Shown piece by piece: positions 12,127 through 12,881 of a stretch of DNA of 12,881 nt. Position 1 is the first letter of the stretch, and the number at the start of each line of letters is the position of its first letter. Under the pieces are notes generated by a model. That model was not told the DNA's origin, ran no database searches, and worked only from the letters and a program-made list of their open reading frames with translations. The DNA is from CAVPEW01 sp050247895 (lineage in GTDB: Bacteria > Actinomycetota > Acidimicrobiia > Acidimicrobiales > VFJN01). The DNA lies in assembly GCA_050247895.1 (NCBI GenBank), contig JBFWTJ010000091.1, forward strand, positions 1 to 12,881, read 5' to 3'. The position numbers were made by a program, and so were the translations under genes.

Positions 12127-12881
12127 TCACGGCCCGACCCGCAACAGCGCCTCGCCCCGGGCCGCGGTCGCCGACCACCCCGGGTCGAGGCCCGACGCGA
12201 CCAGCCGGGGCGGGTCCGTGCCCGGATGGGGCTCCAGGTCCCAGAGCAGGGCCGGGCGGGCCCCGTGCCAGCGCACGGCGTAGCCCAGGCGCCCGGCCGC
12301 GGTGGGCAGGCCGTGGACCTCCCACCCCTGGCCCTCCCAGGCCGCGGGGACCTCCGGGGCCACATCGAGCGTGCCGGGGGCGGGCTCGGCGACCAGCAGG
12401 GCGCGCATCGCGGTGGCGAACGCCGCGCCGGTGGCCGCGTCGTGGCCCTCGGTGCCCGAGGCCCAGGTCCAGGTGGGCGAGGCCCGCTCCACCAGCCGGG
12501 CGACCAGGGCACCCGGACCCTCGGCGCCGCCGCGCGGGCCGGTCGGCCCGTGACCGGCGACGGGCCGCGCCGCCAGGTCGGCCGCGGCACGCCGCTCGCC
12601 CACCGCGGCCAGCGCCGCGCCCAGCTCGGCCAGGACGTGGGCCCCGGCCGGGCCGGCCGACGCGCCGACCTGCTCGGCCAGGCCGGCCAGCGTCGGGACC
12701 AGCGCGGCGACGAGCTCGACGTCGCGGTCCAGGGACCAGCGGCCGACCAGCGCCTCCAGGACCCGCAGCGCCGCGGCGCCGGCCAGCGCGGGCACCACGG
12801 CCAGGTCCACGGCCCAGGCCGACGCCTCGACGGACAGGCCCCAACCACCGGCGGCCAGGACGACCGCGGCCCGGGCCCGGG
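12127..12881 (-). CDS. Hypothetical protein (partial, N-terminus beyond right edge)
   Basis: The frame is open from the stop at 12127 to the right edge, so about 250 C-terminal residues are visible; the GTG at 12810 is probably internal. The visible N-terminal part (to about residue 130) is Ala/Leu-rich and helical in character, with heptad-like leucines. It is followed by ERASPTWTWASGTEGHD, then a helix (ATGAAFATAMRALLV) and a beta-rich end with EVPAAWEGQGWEVHGLP and GRLGYAVRWHGARPALLWDL. The end resembles the small C-terminal beta domain found in some glycosidase-like proteins of actinobacteria, but I cannot name a family. The gene ends 30 nt before tRNA-Gln and is probably a separate unit. 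Coding is supported by the clear frame bias and by the unbroken frame. Confidence 0.75.
   Translation of the reverse strand, partial: RARAAVVLAAGGWGLSVEASAWAVDLAVVPALAGAAALRVLEALVGRWSLDRDVELVAALVPTLAGLAEQVGASAGPAGAHVLAELGAALAAVGERRAAADLAARPVAGHGPTGPRGGAEGPGALVARLVERASPTWTWASGTEGHDAATGAAFATAMRALLVAEPAPGTLDVAPEVPAAWEGQGWEVHGLPTAAGRLGYAVRWHGARPALLWDLEPHPGTDPPRLVASGLDPGWSATAARGEALLRVGP

Overview
The window is a gene-dense, very GC-rich stretch of an actinobacterial-type chromosome. The base composition, the frequent GTG starts, the lack of an encoded CCA on the tRNA, and the order tRNA-Gln / glmU / prs / rplY (ctc) / pth all fit Actinomycetota. Acidimicrobiia or a related lineage is my guess from the protein style and cannot be proved here. 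I see no insertion sequence, phage gene, CRISPR array or other mobile DNA.

Region 1 (1-1770, minus strand) is a cobalamin nucleotide-loop operon, cobU-cobS-cbiB. Its genes are joined by two four-base GTGA stop/start overlaps, and cbiB runs off the left edge. CbiB attaches the aminopropanol arm, CobU makes adenosylcobinamide-GDP, and CobS joins the lower ligand. Region 2 (1771-1867) is a 97-bp divergent spacer. It holds a leaderless-type promoter for cobU and a weaker one for the oppositely oriented histidine kinase gene. There is no room for a cobalamin riboswitch.

Region 3 (1868-7921, plus strand) is a tight envelope-stress-type cluster. In order it encodes a multi-pass membrane histidine kinase (HisKA_3 class), a NarL/LuxR-type response regulator, a membrane-anchored DUF4097 beta-repeat protein, an ABC ATPase and a large MacB/FtsX-type permease. 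Only the DUF4097-ATPase junction has a real gap (73 nt), and it contains a CACGTC-N5-GACGTG inverted repeat. The likely logic is that a membrane cue reaches the kinase, the regulator is phosphorylated, and it controls the DUF4097 protein and an ATP-driven export or envelope-remodelling machine. The substrate is unknown. A long inverted repeat at 7931-7983 separates this cluster from the converging pth gene.

Region 4 (7967-12881, minus strand) reads, in transcription order: a hypothetical protein cut by the right edge, tRNA-Gln(UUG), a small membrane-anchored hypothetical protein, glmU, prs, rplY/ctc and pth. It links cell-wall precursor synthesis, PRPP supply and translation maintenance.

The most notable observation is that the GlmU-like protein stops at 374 residues. 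It keeps an intact uridylyltransferase domain but lacks the catalytic part of the acetyltransferase domain, and prs starts directly behind it, so no remnant can be hidden there. The second is that the small hypothetical gene starts four bases after the tRNA 3' end without a Shine-Dalgarno sequence, so tRNA 3' processing may create its near-leaderless mRNA.
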